Positions 8,963 to 17,136 of a stretch of DNA of 64,000 bases are shown one piece after another (the first letter of the stretch is position 1; each line of letters opens with the position of its first letter). Position numbers and translations under genes: made by a program. The DNA lies in assembly GCF_030345705.1 (NCBI RefSeq), contig NZ_JAUASW010000001.1, positions 2,108,001-2,172,000 of the forward strand, read 5' to 3'. This DNA comes from Pelomonas sp. SE-A7. Lineage in GTDB: Bacteria; Pseudomonadota; Gammaproteobacteria; Burkholderiales; Burkholderiaceae_C. The notes under the pieces are model-generated. The model ran no database searches and was not told the origin of the DNA. It saw only the letters and a program-made list of their open reading frames with translations.

Positions 8963-9948
8963 CGGCCACCTCGCTTGCCGGGCTTGCCGGCGGGCGCGGC
9001 CGGCAGCTCCGCCTCGGTACGCTCCGCCACCCGCAGGATGGCCGAACGCGAGCGCGGATTGACCTTGACCTCGGCTTCCGAGGGCTTGATGCGGCCCAGG
9101 CTCTTCAGTGCCAGCGGCTTGGGAGCAGCGAACGGCGCGCGGCGGTCCACCACTTCCTTGCTGTGCTCGGCGATGAAGTTCTTGACGATGCGGTCTTCCA
9201 GCGAGTGGAAGCTGATCACCGCCAGGCGGCCGCCCGGGGCCAGCAGCTCGAGCGCGGACCTCAGGCCCTGTTCGAGCTCTTCAAGCTCAGCGTTGACTTG
9301 AATCCGAAGAGCTTGAAATGTGCGCGTTGCAGGGTCCTGGCCTGGCTCGCGGGTCTTGACCGCACCAGCCACGACCTGGGAAAGCTCATCGGTGCTACGA
9401 ACGGGCTTCCCTGCGTCCCGGCGAGCAACAAGCGCCTTTGCAATCTGTACAGCAAACCGTTCTTCCCCATAGTTCTTGATCACCTCCGCGATGTGGCGCT
9501 CCTCGGCGCGGGCCAGGAAGTCCGCGGCGCTTTCGCCACGGGTCGTGTCCATGCGCATGTCCAGCGGTCCGCTGAAGCGGAAGCTGAACCCGCGCTCGGG
9601 GTTGTCGATCTGCGGGCTGGAGACACCCAGGTCGAGCATCACACCCTGGACCCGGTCGATCCCCAGCAGGGCCAGTTGCTCGCGCATCTGGGCGAACGGG
9701 GCATGGCAGATGGAAAAACGCGGGTCCGTGACCCGCGTCTCTCCGGTGGTCGCGGCTGCGACGGCTTCCGGATCGCGGTCGATCGCGACCAGGCGCCCTC
9801 CCGGCGCCAGTCGGCTCAGCAGCAGACGGGAATGGCCGCCGCGGCCGAAGGTGCCGTCTACATACAGACCCGTCGGGTCGTTCAGCACCGCCTCGACGGT
9901 CTCGTCGAGCAGCACGGTGGTGTGGGTGAAGGTCACGGCGGTGGCCAT
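8959..9948 (-). CDS. rsmH: 16S rRNA (cytosine-1402 N4)-methyltransferase RsmH (MraW)
   Basis: SAM-dependent methyltransferase acting on C1402 of 16S rRNA. The 329-residue protein starts HTTVLLDETVEAVL and has the SAM loop VDGTFGRGGHSRLLL at about 31-45, LGVSSPQIDNPERGFSFR, the DMRMD motif and the late SFHSLEDRIVK, all diagnostic. Its start overlaps the mraZ stop region and its end overlaps ftsL. Codons for roughly residues 157-225 (about 9277-9480) use many A/T-ending synonyms, unlike the rest of the operon, although the protein sequence there remains family-like. Confidence 0.97.
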   Translation of the reverse strand: MATAVTFTHTTVLLDETVEAVLNDPTGLYVDGTFGRGGHSRLLLSRLAPGGRLVAIDRDPEAVAAATTGETRVTDPRFSICHAPFAQMREQLALLGIDRVQGVMLDLGVSSPQIDNPERGFSFRFSGPLDMRMDTTRGESAADFLARAEERHIAEVIKNYGEERFAVQIAKALVARRDAGKPVRSTDELSQVVAGAVKTREPGQDPATRTFQALRIQVNAELEELEQGLRSALELLAPGGRLAVISFHSLEDRIVKNFIAEHSKEVVDRRAPFAAPKPLALKSLGRIKPSEAEVKVNPRSRSAILRVAERTEAELPAAPAGKPGKRGGR

Positions 9949-10388
9949 CAGAAGCTGAAGTCCTTCAGCGCATCAGGCAGGTCGCTCTGCATGACCTGGG
10001 CTTCATGGGCAGCGTAGGTCGCGGCATCCCAGAGTTCAAAGTGGCTGCCCATGCCGAGCAGCATCACGTCCTTGCTCAGGCCGGCGGCCGCGCGCAGTTC
10101 GGGAGAAATCAGCACACGGGCCGCGGCGTCGACTTCCACATCCTGGGCGTTGCCGAGGAAGACCCGCTTCCAGCCCGAGGCGGACATGGGCAGGGCCGCG
10201 ATGCGGTCACGGAAGGCCTCCCAGGCCGGCCGCGGGAAGACCATCAGGCAGCCCTCGGGATGCTTGGTGACCGTCAACTGACCGGCACACAGGGCCTGCA
10301 GCACTTCGCGATGGCGTGTCGGGACGGCCATGCGCCCCTTGGCGTCCATCGCCAAGGCACTAGCCCCCTGAAACACAAAATTCGCCAC
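9948..10388 (-). CDS. mraZ: MraZ, transcriptional regulator of the dcw operon
   Basis: AbrB/SpoVT-fold DNA-binding protein that represses its own operon. The conserved first half FQGASALAMDAKGRMAVPTRHRE and the second repeat LGNAQDVEVDAAARVLISPELR are clear. The longest frame starts with GTG at 10388 (MANFVFQ, 146 residues). A GTG at 10376 gives MFQGAS, which matches the usual family N-terminus and leaves all four operator repeats outside the coding part, so I consider that start at least as likely (142 residues). First gene of the dcw cluster in this window. Confidence 0.95.
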   Translation of the reverse strand: MANFVFQGASALAMDAKGRMAVPTRHREVLQALCAGQLTVTKHPEGCLMVFPRPAWEAFRDRIAALPMSASGWKRVFLGNAQDVEVDAAARVLISPELRAAAGLSKDVMLLGMGSHFELWDAATYAAHEAQVMQSDLPDALKDFSF

Positions 10389-10418
10389 GGCGACCCACTA
10401 AATTGCACTTTTCACCAC
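10384..10418 (-). promoter_or_regulatory. MraZ box: four GTG-type direct repeats with 10-bp period
   Basis: Reading the minus strand, GTGGT (10414-10418), GTGCA (10404-10408), GTGGG (10394-10398) and GTGGC (10384-10388) occur exactly 10 bases apart. MraZ is known to bind direct repeats separated by 5 bases in front of its own gene, so this is very likely the autoregulatory operator. The distal repeat overlaps the -10 element and the proximal one overlaps the upstream candidate GTG start. Confidence 0.85.
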
Positions 10419-10445
10419 TTTAACTTTCGACCCAGCCCAGGTCAA
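10417..10445 (-). promoter_or_regulatory. Sigma-70 type promoter of mraZ and the dcw cluster
   Basis: On the minus strand TTGACC (10440-10445) and TAAAGT (10417-10422) are separated by exactly 17 bases, close to the consensus. The -10 element overlaps the first MraZ repeat, which fits repression by promoter occlusion. Confidence 0.85.
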
Positions 10446-10504
10446 GCGAAAAACACAATTTTTCTCAATGAAATCAAGCACTTAGGGCAATCTCTTAGAC
10501 TGAA

Positions 10505-10555
10505 ATTGCAGGCAAAAGTCCTTCAAAATGAAGGACTTGCAATAGGCATTGCAAG
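10505..10555. terminator. Overlapping inverted repeats between the hydrolase gene and mraZ; possible terminator
   Basis: A perfect 9-bp stem, aagtccttc/gaaggactt with a 5-base loop, lies at 10516-10538 and is followed on the minus strand by TTTTGCC, so it could end the upstream hydrolase transcript. A second inverted repeat, cttgcaa/ttgcaag at 10536-10555, shares bases with it, so the two are mutually exclusive folds. The short T-run makes termination uncertain; a protein site is an alternative. The rest of 10560-10724 shows no gene or other signal. Confidence 0.45.
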
Positions 10556-10724
10556 TGCTGGATGAACAAATTGGGCGATGCGGCGGGCGCAAAACGCGCC
10601 GTTCGGGCGGCTCAATGCAGCCCTTCAACCCGCCGACCCGTGGTCAGTGCGCCAAGACGCAGACCGAGCGCACCGCCAGATCCGGGGACCAGGCCGGCCC
10701 GCAGGCGGCAGCCGCGCTAGACCA

Positions 10725-11531
10725 TCAGCGCGTCAGCGCAGGCGCGGCGAGGTGCCGATTGTCGGCCAGAGAAGCTCGTGCCGCCGCCGCCTCAAGCAAG
10801 GCGGCGAACTCTCGGCTGCGCAACAGGCTCACGCCGTGCTCGCAGTTCCAGCGCTGCACCGAGCCCTGGCGGGCGGCAGCCAGGAACTCAGCCTCCTGCC
10901 GTGTCATCACCCTGTCTCGATCGCCGTTGAGCAGCAGCACCGGCTGCTCGATAGCTGCCAGCATGCTGCGGAAGTCCACGCCGCGCAGCGCCGCGACGGC
11001 CTGCTCGAAGACGCTGGCGGAAAGCCCCGTACCAATGATGGCCTCGGCATCCTCAACCGCCACGCCAGCCTCGGCCAGCATGGCGCGCACCTTGCCGGAG
11101 AGGCTGGCAATCAACTTCTCTTCGCCCATCAGCGCGAGCAGGGTCTTGAACAGCAAGGTCTTGGGAATGAAGTGGCTCAGCATCGCCAAGCCCTCGATGT
11201 TCCCGGTACAACCACCCACCAGCAGCTCTCGCAATTGATCACGCGGCAGGGCCGATGCCGCCGCCAGCGCCGCATAGCCACCCAGCGAGTCGCCGGCCAG
11301 GATCACGGGCGAGTCCTCCACTGAGCGTGCCGCCTCCACCACCGTGGCCACGGCCGCTTCCAGGGTGAATCGCTCGCCGCGGCGGCTGCCATGGCCCGGC
11401 AGGTCGGGCGCCAGCACGCGCCGGCCGGGGGCCAGGTGCCGGCGCACCGGGTCCCACATCCGGCCATTCATGGTGGCCCCGTGGATCAGGATCAGCACCG
11501 GTGCTGCAGTCAGGTCGGCGTTCATAGGCAA
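10725..11531 (-). CDS. Alpha/beta hydrolase, divergent from the GntR regulator
   Basis: A 268-residue hydrolase with oxyanion region LILIHGATMNGRMWD, APDLPGHGSRRGE, nucleophile elbow AGDSLGGYAAL (Ser at about 95), a late acidic residue in LLNGDRDRVMT and a histidine in NCEHGVSLL. There is no signal peptide, so it should be cytoplasmic. It resembles the anchored hydrolase at 17136-18008 along its length (HGA-x-NGRMWD, APDLPGHG, GDSLGGY, GHGVS), suggesting an in-locus duplication. A 17-bp palindrome lies 17 bases upstream of its start. The start could also be the second ATG, two codons in. Exact ester or lactone substrate unknown. Confidence 0.85.
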   Translation of the reverse strand: MPMNADLTAAPVLILIHGATMNGRMWDPVRRHLAPGRRVLAPDLPGHGSRRGERFTLEAAVATVVEAARSVEDSPVILAGDSLGGYAALAAASALPRDQLRELLVGGCTGNIEGLAMLSHFIPKTLLFKTLLALMGEEKLIASLSGKVRAMLAEAGVAVEDAEAIIGTGLSASVFEQAVAALRGVDFRSMLAAIEQPVLLLNGDRDRVMTRQEAEFLAAARQGSVQRWNCEHGVSLLRSREFAALLEAAAARASLADNRHLAAPALTR

Positions 11532-11547
11532 TGCGGCTGAATGGACA

Positions 11548-11564
11548 AACCTATCCTACAAGTT
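11548..11564. promoter_or_regulatory. Candidate GntR operator 1 (near divergent hydrolase)
   Basis: AACCTATCCTACAAGTT is an imperfect 7-3-7 palindrome. Outside the 3-base centre it matches operator 2 at 11646-11662 in 12 of 14 positions. It sits just upstream of the divergent hydrolase start. Confidence 0.6.
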
Positions 11565-11645
11565 GGCCTTGCATTCATCAAGACGACTTGCGGATTCTCA
11601 ATGATCAAGCCAGGGAACGCTAAGTATTTCCCCTCAAACTCGTAC

Positions 11646-11662
11646 AACCTGTTTGACAGGTT
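11646..11662. promoter_or_regulatory. Candidate GntR operator 2 (upstream of the regulator gene)
   Basis: AACCTGTTTGACAGGTT is a perfect palindrome with 7-base arms and a 3-base centre, 45 bases before the regulator ATG. FadR-type GntR proteins bind short palindromes of this size, usually next to their own genes. The similar site at 11548-11564 makes chance less likely. Confidence 0.65.
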
Positions 11663-11707
11663 TGATAAGCGAGACTACGCTTCAAACCAACGCACCAAGA
11701 CCAAGCC

Positions 11708-12439
11708 ATGATTTCCGCCCAGCCCGCCCTGTCCCCCATCGAGCGCCCGACCCTGTCGGCCCAGGTGGCCAGGCATTTGCTCGCGCTGATCAACAACGAA
11801 CAGCTGCGCCCCGGCGATGCCGTGCCCAGCGAAGTCAAGATCGGCCTGGACCTGCAGGTCAGCCGCGGCAGCGTGCGCGAGGCCTACCGGACGCTGGCGG
11901 CCCTGGGCATCCTGGAGATCGAAGGCGGCCGCAAACCGCGGCTGCGCCTGATCGACGCCAGCGTGCTGGCCCAGGTGTTCGATTACGCGCTCAACACGGC
12001 CCAGGTCAGCCTGGCCCATGTGCTGGAAACCCGCCGCGCCATTGAGCTGCAGACGGCCCAGCTGGCCGCCCGCTATGCCACGGAAGAGCAGCGCCAGCGG
12101 CTGCGCGAGCTGGCGGCGCAGATGCGCGATGCACTGCGCGACCCGGTCCGCCGCGTGCAGTGCGACTCGGCCATCCACCACCTGATCGCCGCCGCCAGCG
12201 GCAACCCGCTCAACAGCCTGCTGCTGGGCGCCCTGGGCACGCCCGTCGAAGCCTCGGCACGCATGCACCTGGCCGAGACCCGCAGCGAGGCCGAACTCCA
12301 ACGCGTGATCGACGCGCATGACGCCGTGGTCGAGCGCATCTGCGCCGGCGACCCGATGGGCGCGCAGTCGGCCATGTCCTACCACTTCGATCTGGCCCTG
12401 GTGCAAGTGCAGCGCCAGCGGCCCGACATCAGCACCTAG
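11708..12439 (+). CDS. FadR-subfamily GntR transcriptional regulator
   Basis: 243 residues. The N-terminal winged helix-turn-helix has LSAQVARHLLALINNEQLRPGDAVPSE (split by usual GntR spacing), LQVSRGSVREAYRTLAALGILE and the wing GGRKPRLR. The C-terminal helical FCD effector domain starts near residue 90 (VLETRRAIELQTAQLAA) and carries the histidines expected for a metal or ligand site (AIHHLIAAASGN, MSYHFDL). It heads the plus-strand cluster, 10 bases before the FAD oxidase, so it is the natural regulator of the locus and probably of itself. FCD regulators often sense hydroxyacids or sugar acids; the ligand here is unknown. Confidence 0.9.
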   Translation: MISAQPALSPIERPTLSAQVARHLLALINNEQLRPGDAVPSEVKIGLDLQVSRGSVREAYRTLAALGILEIEGGRKPRLRLIDASVLAQVFDYALNTAQVSLAHVLETRRAIELQTAQLAARYATEEQRQRLRELAAQMRDALRDPVRRVQCDSAIHHLIAAASGNPLNSLLLGALGTPVEASARMHLAETRSEAELQRVIDAHDAVVERICAGDPMGAQSAMSYHFDLALVQVQRQRPDIST

Positions 12440-12449
12440 CAAGGCCCCC

Positions 12450-13847
12450 ATGTCCCACCCCGATTTCTCGATGGCTCCCGAGGCCGTCGAGCAGGCGATC
12501 TCACGCCTGAAAAAGCTGTTCGGCGAGCGACTCAACGTCTCGAAGGCGGTCCGCGAGCAGCATGCCCGCGGCGAAGGCCTGGTCACCAGCCTGGCACCCG
12601 ATGCCGTGGTCTGGCCCGAGAACAAGGCCGAGGTCTGCGAGATCCTGAAGCTCTGCGACGAGCTCGCCGTGCCGGTCATCGCCTTTGGTGCCGGCAGTTC
12701 GCTGGAAGGCCATGTCAGCGCGCCGCATGGCGGCATCTGCGTGGACATGAGCCGCATGAATGCGCTGCTCGAAGTGCATCTGGAAGACGGCGACTGCGTG
12801 GTCCAGCCGGGCATCACCCGCGAGGAGCTGAACGCGCAGCTCAAAGGCACGGGCTTCTTCTTCCCGGTGGACCCGGGCGCCAACGCCACGATCGGCGGCA
12901 TGGTCTCCACCCGGGCTTCGGGCACGACGACCATGCGCTACGGCTCCATGGTCCACAACGTGATGAGCCTGGAAGTCGCGCTGGCCGATGGCCGCCTGGT
13001 ACGCCTGGGAACCCGGGCCCGCAAGAGCTCGGCCGGTTTCGACCTGGTCCATCTGATGGTGGGCAGCGAAGGCGTGCTGGGCCTGATCACCGAGATCACC
13101 TTGCGCCTACATCCGCTGCCGGTTGAAGTGGCGGCGGCGGCCTGTGCATTCCCGAGCCTGGCGGCAGCGGTGGATGCGGTGACCGAACTGTCGATGAGCG
13201 GCCTGCCATTCGCCCGCATCGAGTTCCTGGACGAGCACCAGGTCCGCGCCTGCAACGAGTATTCCAAGCTGGGCCTGACCGAGCTGCCCACGCTCTTCCT
13301 TGAGTTCCACGGCAGCGAAACCGGCGTCAAGGAACAGGCCGAGCTGGCACAGGAAGTGGCGACCAGCCACGGCGGCATCGAATTCAAGTGGGCCACGCGG
13401 CCCGAAGACCGCAGCCAGCTGTGGAAGGCGCGCCATCTCGCCTACTTCGCCGCCCTGGCGCTCAAGCCGGGCTGCATCAGCGTGGTGGCCGACGTCTGCG
13501 TGCCCATGTCGGCGCTGGCCGAGCAGGTGCAACTGGCTCGCGAACACATCGATGCCGAGGGACTGGTCGCGCCCATCCTTGGCCATGTCGGCGACGGGAA
13601 CTTCCACGTGCTCTTCATGCCCATGCCCGACCAGCCCGCAGAACAGGCGGCGGTGGACCGCGTCTATGCCGCGATGGTCGAGCGCGCGCTCGCCGTCGGC
13701 GGCACCTGCACCGGCGAACACGGCATCGGCATGGGCAAGAAATCCAAATTGCTCGCGCAGTACGGCCCCGAAGTCGTGGGCCTGATGCGCGCCATCAAGA
13801 CCGCCTGGGACCCGAAAGGCATTCTCAACCCCGGCAAGATTTTCTAG
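12450..13847 (+). CDS. FAD-linked D-2-hydroxyacid oxidase/dehydrogenase (D-lactate dehydrogenase/GlcD type)
   Basis: Flavoprotein of the VAO/PCMH fold, 465 residues from the ATG at 12450; longer upstream reading is antiregister translation of the regulator. The FAD-binding half has VIAFGAGSSLEGH, GGICVDMSRMN, VDPGANATIGGMVSTRASG and VGSEGVLGLITE. The cap/active-site half has GHVGDGNFHVLF, GTCTGEHGIGMGKK and DPKGILNPGK. These are the hallmarks of cytochrome-linked D-lactate dehydrogenase and glycolate oxidase subunit GlcD. It probably oxidises a D-2-hydroxyacid and passes electrons to the respiratory chain. In this locus the hydroxyacid could come from ester hydrolysis. Confidence 0.88.
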   Translation: MSHPDFSMAPEAVEQAISRLKKLFGERLNVSKAVREQHARGEGLVTSLAPDAVVWPENKAEVCEILKLCDELAVPVIAFGAGSSLEGHVSAPHGGICVDMSRMNALLEVHLEDGDCVVQPGITREELNAQLKGTGFFFPVDPGANATIGGMVSTRASGTTTMRYGSMVHNVMSLEVALADGRLVRLGTRARKSSAGFDLVHLMVGSEGVLGLITEITLRLHPLPVEVAAAACAFPSLAAAVDAVTELSMSGLPFARIEFLDEHQVRACNEYSKLGLTELPTLFLEFHGSETGVKEQAELAQEVATSHGGIEFKWATRPEDRSQLWKARHLAYFAALALKPGCISVVADVCVPMSALAEQVQLAREHIDAEGLVAPILGHVGDGNFHVLFMPMPDQPAEQAAVDRVYAAMVERALAVGGTCTGEHGIGMGKKSKLLAQYGPEVVGLMRAIKTAWDPKGILNPGKIF

Positions 13848-13922
13848 AAGGTCCGGGCCAAGGAATGCGCACAGACGCAGGGCCCTCCATCCGCTAACCG
13901 CTGTATTTATCGGAGACAAACC

Positions 13923-16178
13923 ATGAATCACAAGACCCTCAAACCCCTGGCCCTCGCCGCCGCGCTCGCCTGCATGGCCTCCGCCCAAGCAGCGGACGAA
14001 CCCGCCAAGCCCGAGACGCTGGACAAGGTCGTCGTCACCGCGCAAAAGCGTGAGCAAGCCGTGCTGGACGTGCCGGCCTCTGTCACCGCTGTGAGCGCCG
14101 AGCGACTCTCCAAGAGCGGCGCATCCAAGCTGGAAGACTACGTGGCGCAAGTGCCCGGCATGTCCATCACCAGCAATGGCGCGAACATGCAGGTCACGCT
14201 GCGCGGCATCTCCACTGGCGCAGCCCAGTCCTCGGCCACGACGGCCATCTACATCGATGAAGCGCCGATCGGCTCGGTCAATGCCTACACCGGTGGCGCC
14301 AATCTCGTGCCCGACATCGACCCGGCCGAGCTGCGCCGCATCGAGGTGCTGAAAGGTCCGCAAGGCACGCTCTACGGCTCGGGCGCTGTGGGCGGCATGC
14401 TGCGTTATGTGACCACCGACCCCGACTTCAGCCGCGCCAGCGGCGGCCTGACCTTGGGTGCCAGTTCGGTAGCCCATGGTGGCAAGGGCAATCTCGCCCG
14501 CGCCATGGTCAACCTGCCGCTGGGCAATGGCGGCGACATGGGCCTGCGCTTCTCGGCCTTCTCGCGCAAGGAGCCGGGCTATATCGACAACATCAACAAC
14601 TTGATGCCCAAGCAAGACAGCAACGAGGTCCGCACCAGCGGCGCGCGGCTGGCCTTCGCCTGGCGCCTGTCTCCCGACTGGAAGCTCAAGGCGCAGGCCC
14701 TGACGCAAAAGCTGGAGGCCGATGGCACCAACTCGGTGGACGTCAACGGCACGACGCTGGCCCCGAGCACCGGTGAGTACCAGGTCAACAATCGCGTGCC
14801 GGTCACCGGCGAGCGCAAGCTGGACCTCGGCAATGTGACGATCAACGGCCAGATCGGCGATGTGAACCTCGTCTCGTCCACCACGCTGCAGACGCTGGAC
14901 GCGCAAGCCACCAGCGACGTCTCCCTGAGCTACGGCACCTTGCTGGCCTTGCTGGCCGCGCAACCTGGCTTGAATGTCCAGTTTGACCAGCGCACCCACA
15001 CGCGCCGCTTTGTGCAGGAGCTGCGTGCGCAGTCCACGGCACTCGGCGGCAAGCTGGACTACGAAGCCGGTCTCTACTACACCAAGGAAGAGAACACCAA
15101 CCGCCTGCCCGGCATGAACACCTTCAACGCCGCCACCGGCGCCGTGAAGCCGGTGGTCATTCCCGGCACGACCACGCCCTACCCCGACGGCATGGCCAAG
15201 GCCCGCATAGACACCGACTACAAGGAAGTCTCGGTGTTCGCCAATGCCACCTACGCGGTGTCCGAGGCTTTCGATGTCCAGGCCGGCTTGCGCTGGGGCC
15301 AGGACCGCCAGCATTACGACCAGCTCTACACCGGCCTGCTGTTCACGCCGCCGGTCGCCCTGGTGCAGGACAGCAAGAACAGCAAGTCCACCTACCTGCT
15401 GACCGGCCGCTACAAGCTGGGCAGCACCGACTCCATCTACGGCCGCCTGGCCACCGGCTACCGCCCGGGTGGCCCCAGCGCCGCTACGCCGGTGACCGGC
15501 GCCAGCCCGATAGTCGGCGCCGATTCGCTGACCAGCGCCGAGCTGGGTTGGAAGGCGGTGTTCTCCGGCGGCAAGGCCAGCTTCGAGGCGGCGGTCTTCA
15601 ACACCAAGTGGAAGGACGTGCAGATCCAGACCAACCGCTCGGGATCGAACTTCCTGATCAATGGCGGCGAGGCCGTGAGCCGCGGTGTCGAGGCGACGCT
15701 GGCGATGTATCCGACGGCCGGCCTGGGTCTGCGTGCCACCGTGGGCTACACCGACGCCCACCTGACCGAGGACACCACCAAAGTCATGGTCAACGCGACC
15801 ACGCCGCTGGGCAAGGACGGCGACGCCATGCCCTTCGTTCCCAAGCTGACCGCCTCGCTCGCTGCCGACTACAAGTTCGCGGTGAGTGCCGACTGGAGCG
15901 CTTCGCTGGGCGCGGCCGTGGCCCACACCGGCAAGCGCCGCAGCGACTTCAGCGGCAAGCCCAACATCGACCTGCCGGCCTACACCACGGTGAACCTCAG
16001 TGCCGCCGTGGAGAACGCGAGCTGGCGCTTCTCCGCCTTCGTGAAGAACGCCAGCGACGCCAAGGGCATCATCGTCCTGGGCGACCGTGGACTGCCGCCG
16101 TTCACGCCTACGGCTCCCTACGGCGCCGGCATGATCCAGCCGCGCACCCTCGGCGTCGAAGCTTCGTATCGCTTCTGA
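13923..16178 (+). CDS. TonB-dependent outer-membrane receptor
   Basis: 751 residues with signal peptide MNHKTLKPLALAAALACMASAQAA cleaved near 24 (described here by its ends: basic start, ASAQA site), a TonB-box-like LDKVVVTAQ at about 34-42, and a plug domain with DVPASVTAVSAERL, LRGISTG and IEVLKGPQGTLYGSGAVGG. A 22-strand barrel type region follows, ending in aromatic SYRF. The plug belongs to the Caulobacter/Sphingomonas-like class often linked to carbohydrate or aromatic uptake rather than siderophores. It has good RBS GGAGA 7 bases before the ATG and is directly followed by the hydrolase genes, so it is the likely outer-membrane entry for the locus substrate. Confidence 0.92.
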   Translation: MNHKTLKPLALAAALACMASAQAADEPAKPETLDKVVVTAQKREQAVLDVPASVTAVSAERLSKSGASKLEDYVAQVPGMSITSNGANMQVTLRGISTGAAQSSATTAIYIDEAPIGSVNAYTGGANLVPDIDPAELRRIEVLKGPQGTLYGSGAVGGMLRYVTTDPDFSRASGGLTLGASSVAHGGKGNLARAMVNLPLGNGGDMGLRFSAFSRKEPGYIDNINNLMPKQDSNEVRTSGARLAFAWRLSPDWKLKAQALTQKLEADGTNSVDVNGTTLAPSTGEYQVNNRVPVTGERKLDLGNVTINGQIGDVNLVSSTTLQTLDAQATSDVSLSYGTLLALLAAQPGLNVQFDQRTHTRRFVQELRAQSTALGGKLDYEAGLYYTKEENTNRLPGMNTFNAATGAVKPVVIPGTTTPYPDGMAKARIDTDYKEVSVFANATYAVSEAFDVQAGLRWGQDRQHYDQLYTGLLFTPPVALVQDSKNSKSTYLLTGRYKLGSTDSIYGRLATGYRPGGPSAATPVTGASPIVGADSLTSAELGWKAVFSGGKASFEAAVFNTKWKDVQIQTNRSGSNFLINGGEAVSRGVEATLAMYPTAGLGLRATVGYTDAHLTEDTTKVMVNATTPLGKDGDAMPFVPKLTASLAADYKFAVSADWSASLGAAVAHTGKRRSDFSGKPNIDLPAYTTVNLSAAVENASWRFSAFVKNASDAKGIIVLGDRGLPPFTPTAPYGAGMIQPRTLGVEASYRF

Positions 16179-16179
16179 G

Positions 16180-17136
16180 ATGCAGCTGCACCGCATCACC
16201 GACTTCGCGCTGGCGAGCGGCACCGTGCTGGCGGAGGCCGTCACGGCCTACCGCACGCTGGGCCGGCTCAACGCCGAGGGCACGAATGCCGTGCTGGTGC
16301 TGCATGGCTACACGACCGGCCCGAGCATGCTCGACGCCGGCGCCAGTGTGGCCGAAGGCTCGTGGCACGAACTCGTGGGGCCGGGCAAGGCGATCGACAG
16401 CAATCGGCTGTTCATCGTCGCGCCCAACATGCTGGGCTCCTGCTACGGCTCCACCGGGCCGGGCAGCATCGACCCGGCAACGGGCAAGGCCTATGGCGCA
16501 AGCTTCCCGAGCATCAGGCTCGAAGACATAGTCGCCGTGCAGAAGCGCCTGCTCGATGACCTTGGCGTCCGCCGCCTGGCCGCCGCGGTCGGCCCCTCGT
16601 TCGGCGGCTACCAGGCCTGGCAGTGGGCGGTGCAGTACCCGGGCTTTGTCGAACGCATGGTGGCGGCCGTCAGTGCCCCCTTTCATCCGGCGGGCGCCGG
16701 CAATGTCGGGATCGTGCGGGAGCAGCTGCGGTCCGGCCTGGTCGCCATGCGCGTGAGCACCTTGACTCGCTATGGCGTCGATGCCGAACTCGCGCCTCGC
16801 ATCCCGGATGCGGCAGCGCGCAGTGCCGAGATCCTCCGCATGGCCGAGGACTGGGCCCGCGGCTTCGAACCCGAATCGCTGGTGACGCTGATGCGCGCCG
16901 CCGAAGGCTTCGACGTACGGCCGCATTTCAACAAGATCCAGGCCCGGGTTCTGATCGCCAACTCACGCACCGACACGGTCTTCCCGCCCGAGATCGCCGA
17001 CCAGGTCGCGCCCGGCCTCACGGACGCAGGCCTGCGCTGGCAAGCCCATGCCATCGAAAGCAACAAGGGCCATTTCGCTTCCGGTGCCGATGCCGCTCTC
17101 TGGGCCGAAGCGCTGCGCAGCTTCATGGAGCGCTGA
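16180..17136 (+). CDS. MetX-like alpha/beta hydrolase (homoserine acetyltransferase superfamily)
   Basis: 318 residues. The start of the mature fold ITDFALASGTVLAEAVTAYRTLG and NAVLVLHGYTTGPSML, the nucleophile elbow AVGPSFGGYQAWQWAVQYP, and late acid and histidine in ANSRTDTVFPP and NKGHFASG follow the MetX pattern. The elbow reads GPSFGG instead of the GGSMGG common in true homoserine acetyltransferases, and the neighbours are catabolic, so I favour an esterase or acyl-transfer role over methionine synthesis. No signal peptide. It starts one base after the receptor stop and overlaps the next gene by one base. Confidence 0.8.
   Translation: MQLHRITDFALASGTVLAEAVTAYRTLGRLNAEGTNAVLVLHGYTTGPSMLDAGASVAEGSWHELVGPGKAIDSNRLFIVAPNMLGSCYGSTGPGSIDPATGKAYGASFPSIRLEDIVAVQKRLLDDLGVRRLAAAVGPSFGGYQAWQWAVQYPGFVERMVAAVSAPFHPAGAGNVGIVREQLRSGLVAMRVSTLTRYGVDAELAPRIPDAAARSAEILRMAEDWARGFEPESLVTLMRAAEGFDVRPHFNKIQARVLIANSRTDTVFPPEIADQVAPGLTDAGLRWQAHAIESNKGHFASGADAALWAEALRSFMER

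Noticed and set aside
13107..16244. Minus-strand open frame of over 1000 codons opposite the TonB receptor
   Set aside because: Antisense shadow; composition is Gly/Arg/His repeats without motifs, and the receptor on the plus strand is clearly real.
16180..17136. True homoserine O-acetyltransferase (methionine synthesis)
   Set aside because: The nucleophile elbow is GPSFGG rather than GGSMGG and it lies in a catabolic cluster, so an esterase-type role is more likely, although assay would be needed.
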